NCBI GenBank assembly: GCA_016933985.1
Contig: JAFGTU010000344.1
Location: 1-8,697 of the forward strand
Direction of reading: 5' to 3'
From: Sedimentisphaerales bacterium
GTDB taxonomy: Bacteria; Planctomycetota; Phycisphaerae; Sedimentisphaerales; Anaerobacaceae
Length of the DNA: 8,697 nucleotides
Shown: one piece after another, positions 6,864-8,697 of the stretch
How positions within the stretch are numbered: the stretch's first letter is position 1
Layout of the letters: each line of letters begins with the position of its first letter
The notes under the pieces: model-generated
Databases searched by the model: none
Seen by the model: the letters and a program-made list of their open reading frames with translations, nothing else
Told to the model about the DNA's origin: nothing
Made by a program: the position numbers and the translations under genes

Positions 6864-7640
6864 TCATGAAACGCTTAGCACTAATTGATTTGTGTCTTTA
6901 TCGAATGAGAAAACACTCATGTGTTCGGCTGGCCTCGCACTGGGTATCACTACGACTTCGCCGCTCTCGCTGGATAGGCTCTGTTTTCCTGCCGAGTCGC
7001 AAACTCGAACGGCAAATCTGTAAACGCCCGCGGACAACGGTGGACTGACCCATTCAATCCCATCTGCATCGAGCCCGAACTGCCCGTTGCCGAAACAGCC
7101 CTTTCCAAATCCCACGGCTGCAGCCGAGTCATAGCCGAAATCCGCCCCTGCGAATCTGCTCATCCCGAACCCGGCCTTGTCCTGCAGGCTCGGCCAAATC
7201 CTGATCGGACGCTCGCTCAAAGGCTCGATGTAATCAATCTCCCCCGTGCCTCTGTCGAAATACACTTCCGCCGTCGCGTCAATCGGCAGGTTCTGACTTC
7301 GCAGCAGGGTCAGCCGCACACGACCGCTATTGGCCTGGAACGGAGTAATTTGACTGCTAAAATCCGTGTCCGCCTCGTCGCCCTCAACGCCAAAAACCTC
7401 GATCCGAACCGCCGTATCCAAAGACGTCGGTATCGCAGCAACCATCTGCCTTTGCTCGCTGTCACAAGTTGACCTTGCGTAGCGACCGTTCACATAGACC
7501 TGATAAAATTTCTCCGCAAAAGACGACCGCCACGTAACCAGAACCGTCCGCGGGACGCCGACGTACCCACCGTCCGACCAAATACCTCCGGGTAGTTCCA
7601 ATGCCCTGACAATTGATACCCCGTTGCTTATGAGACCCAT
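6864..7640 (-). CDS. FN3-like phage tail protein with Gly/Phe-rich insert
   Basis: The gene encodes 258 residues from ATG 7640-7638, three bases after the previous stop. GAAGG (7649-7653) lies in the end of that gene, so translation is likely coupled. Residues 28-100 form one fibronectin-III-like domain (TVLVTWRSSFAEKFYQVYVN, then an AVRIEVFGVEG strand). Residues 105-235 form a second, with EVYFDRGTGEIDYIEP and SAGVYRFAVRVCDSAGK, the same module as in the LamG protein. Between these two motifs lies an insert rich in glycine and phenylalanine (about 155-191: AGFGMSRF, ADFGY, GFGKGCFGNGQFGLDA) that the LamG copy lacks. There is no signal peptide or membrane segment. FN3-like domains on phage tails are generally thought to aid weak binding to cell-surface carbohydrates or to act as spacers. 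The order of genes supports a tail or fibre-base component; the exact role is unknown. Confidence 0.8.
   Translation of the reverse strand: MGLISNGVSIVRALELPGGIWSDGGYVGVPRTVLVTWRSSFAEKFYQVYVNGRYARSTCDSEQRQMVAAIPTSLDTAVRIEVFGVEGDEADTDFSSQITPFQANSGRVRLTLLRSQNLPIDATAEVYFDRGTGEIDYIEPLSERPIRIWPSLQDKAGFGMSRFAGADFGYDSAAAVGFGKGCFGNGQFGLDADGIEWVSPPLSAGVYRFAVRVCDSAGKQSLSSESGEVVVIPSARPAEHMSVFSFDKDTNQLVLSVS
6936..7274 (-). repeat. FN3-like module, copy A (with insert)
   Basis: This segment codes for about residues 123-235 of the FN3-like protein and is the partner of the module at 2471-2680. It keeps the same opening and closing motifs but carries about 43 extra residues between them, including the Gly/Phe-rich stretch coded by 7068-7178. 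Confidence 0.7.
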
Positions 7641-7643
7641 CTT

Positions 7644-8015
7644 CTAAGCCTTCAACTGTGTATAGGTGATTTCGTAGTCGATCGACACGCCACTGCCGCT
7701 TGTTCGCTCGTTGTTCGTGTTGAAAGAGTCCATCCGAACATCGCTGAATTCTCTGCCGCTGCCGATTCTCAGTGTGTGCGTATCGCTGTCCATAAAGGCT
7801 GATATTGCATCGATCCTATCGTTGAGCTCCGCAATGCTTCTGGTACGCAGAATGCCTTTTTGCTTTATCTGCCTGCCTCGACCGCCCAAGTCAATGCTCA
7901 ATACCCCATCCAATCCTGGCACAGCCCGCTCTATCGAATCCCGGCTGAGACTGCCCGCCTCGATCTCCAACTGCTGTTCATCGAATAATGCCTGTCCGTC
8001 CAAACCAACGCTCAT
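7644..8015 (-). CDS. Small phage tail protein, unassigned family
   Basis: The gene encodes 123 residues from ATG 8015-8013, with AAAAGGGGA (8021-8029) five bases upstream. It starts with a strand-turn-strand (SVGLDGQALFDEQQLEIEAG), then has SIDLGGRGRQIKQKGILRTR (about 40-59), a helix (SIAELNDRIDAISAFM, about 60-75) and a HTLRIGSGREFSDVRMDSF strand pair (about 79-97), ending in an alternating hydrophobic strand. The order strand, G-R-x-I-x-x-x-G, helix, H-x-L, strand recalls small tail proteins such as gpU-like tail terminators, DNA-circularisation N-terminal domains or distal tail proteins, but I cannot assign one of these. It follows the neck-like gene after a 51-base AT-rich gap and is almost fused to the FN3-like gene. 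A tail-tip or tail-terminator role is an inference from size and position. Confidence 0.75.
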   Translation of the reverse strand: MSVGLDGQALFDEQQLEIEAGSLSRDSIERAVPGLDGVLSIDLGGRGRQIKQKGILRTRSIAELNDRIDAISAFMDSDTHTLRIGSGREFSDVRMDSFNTNNERTSGSGVSIDYEITYTQLKA

Positions 8016-8066
8016 CTGATTCCCCTTTTCTGCGGTAGTAAATGATCAATTGTCACTAATCAATCG

Positions 8067-8697
8067 TTAATCCCGCACGAGCTTTCCGCAAGCCCCGGTT
8101 TTAGTGACATCCGCAGCGCCGTCGGAGCCTGCATCGACGCTGAACCGGCATCGTTCCCGCGCCCGTTCAAAAAATCTGCCGTAATGGAGGCTCTTCTTCC
8201 AAAAAATCTCGTCCTCGGACTTGCTCGCCAACATTGCGTACGCACTGGAAATGACTGCAAAAACCGATGTCCGCTTTAGGGCCTGCGTATCCAGAATATC
8301 CTCGACGTCTATATCGCTGGCCGGATCGCCGGGCCGAACCCCGAAATACTCCGTCAGCTCAAATGCAACCTCTCGCGCCTGCGGCCCAAACGTGCTGATA
8401 CGATAAGATACGTCCGTCCCCGCAGGCGGAGCTATTGCGTCATCCTCCGAATCCCGCCTGATAACAGAAACCGTAAGCTGCGTCGCCGAATCCACAGATA
8501 CTATCTCATACACCCCGTCCAGCGAACCGTTGGCGGACCTCAAGTATATGGCCCCGCCGCCTGCAACCTGCGCAGTTACAAAATCCCCCCCGCTGTCGGT
8601 GAACGTCGTACCGCTGAGCGTCCCTCCAGTCCCAGCCGCCAGCACCTGCCACGGCAAATGCAGCTCACCGAACAACACCGGCTCATATTTGAGAATA
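8067..8697 (-). CDS. Putative phage neck/connector-like structural protein (partial, N-terminus outside window)
   Basis: The frame is open from the window edge to the TAA at 8069-8067, giving 209 residues. A GTG at 8678-8676 could be read as a start, but the frame upstream of it (LKYEP) stays open and no good Shine-Dalgarno precedes it, so the true start is probably outside. A beta domain (about 20-95 of the visible part: GTLSGTTFTDSGGDFVTAQV, AIYLRSANGSLDGVYEIVSV, SATQLTVSVI) is of a type common in phage virion proteins. A helical C-terminal part follows (AREVAFELTEYFGV, IEDI-like LD helix, SVFAVISSAYAMLA, FWKKSLHYGRFFERARERC), ending in an acidic DAGSDGAAD motif. The helical part, with a W/Y-rich helix and closing D-x-x-SDG-xx-D, recalls small head-tail connector or adaptor proteins. 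The assignment is tentative; another tail structural protein is possible. Confidence 0.75.
   Translation of the reverse strand, partial: ILKYEPVLFGELHLPWQVLAAGTGGTLSGTTFTDSGGDFVTAQVAGGGAIYLRSANGSLDGVYEIVSVDSATQLTVSVIRRDSEDDAIAPPAGTDVSYRISTFGPQAREVAFELTEYFGVRPGDPASDIDVEDILDTQALKRTSVFAVISSAYAMLASKSEDEIFWKKSLHYGRFFERARERCRFSVDAGSDGAADVTKTGACGKLVRD

Noticed and set aside
8039..8066. Sigma-70-type promoter (TTGATT, 17 bases, TACTAC) in the gap before the small tail gene
   Set aside because: The -10 element matches the consensus at only three of six positions, and the surrounding genes look like a continuous operon.
8676..8678. GTG as the start of the neck-like gene
   Set aside because: The frame is open upstream to the window edge and there is no good Shine-Dalgarno, so the gene more likely begins outside the window.
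1..8697. Search for a CRISPR array, diversity-generating retroelement (reverse transcriptase with template/variable repeats) or DNA invertase acting on the fibre genes
   Set aside because: No regular spaced repeats, no reverse transcriptase, no recombinase and no matching inverted crossover sites were seen in this window.

Overview
The window is a compact block of phage-type structural genes. It holds eleven genes, all on the minus strand, so transcription runs from high to low coordinates. Junctions are a few to about 50 bases, except for a 137-base gap near the low end. Most genes have a clear Shine-Dalgarno sequence, and several overlap or nearly touch the gene before. There are no tRNA or rRNA genes, CRISPR array, integrase, transposase or metabolic genes. 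The layout fits the late tail/adhesion module of a prophage, phage or domesticated tail-like element. No capsid, portal, terminase or tape-measure gene is inside the window, so these possibilities cannot be separated.

In transcription order: the 3' part of a putative neck/connector-like structural gene (8067-8697); a small tail protein (7644-8015); a protein with two fibronectin-III-like modules and a Gly/Phe-rich insert (6864-7640); a tail-fibre-like protein (6054-6842); a right-handed beta-helix, tailspike-like protein (4899-6005); a small tail-fibre protein of the family annotated in many tailed phages (4485-4880); a small conserved phage structural protein (3988-4464); a LamG lectin-fold protein with a Ser/Ala linker and a C-terminal FN3-like module (2426-3985); a large putative tail hub protein (576-2405); and a small unknown protein (236-571). 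A 137-base gap carrying a 70-base imperfect palindrome follows. Beyond it is the start of a small membrane protein resembling those at phage lysis modules (1-98), cut by the window edge.

The genes read as one operon. Its first part would build the head-tail or tail structure, and its long middle part supplies five or six different surface-exposed, mostly beta-structured proteins likely to form fibres, spikes or other host- or glycan-contacting parts. The last part supplies a hub-like protein and leads towards lysis. The FN3-like module occurs in two genes of the operon, which points to internal duplication.

The host is not identified by any gene here. The palindromic repeat belongs to a type scattered in many copies through some bacterial chromosomes, so an integrated element is more likely than a free virulent phage. 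An environmental Gram-negative bacterium, perhaps a planctomycete or a deltaproteobacterium-like lineage, is my impression from resemblance of the proteins and is weakly supported. All functional calls come from motif recognition by eye; no database search was run.
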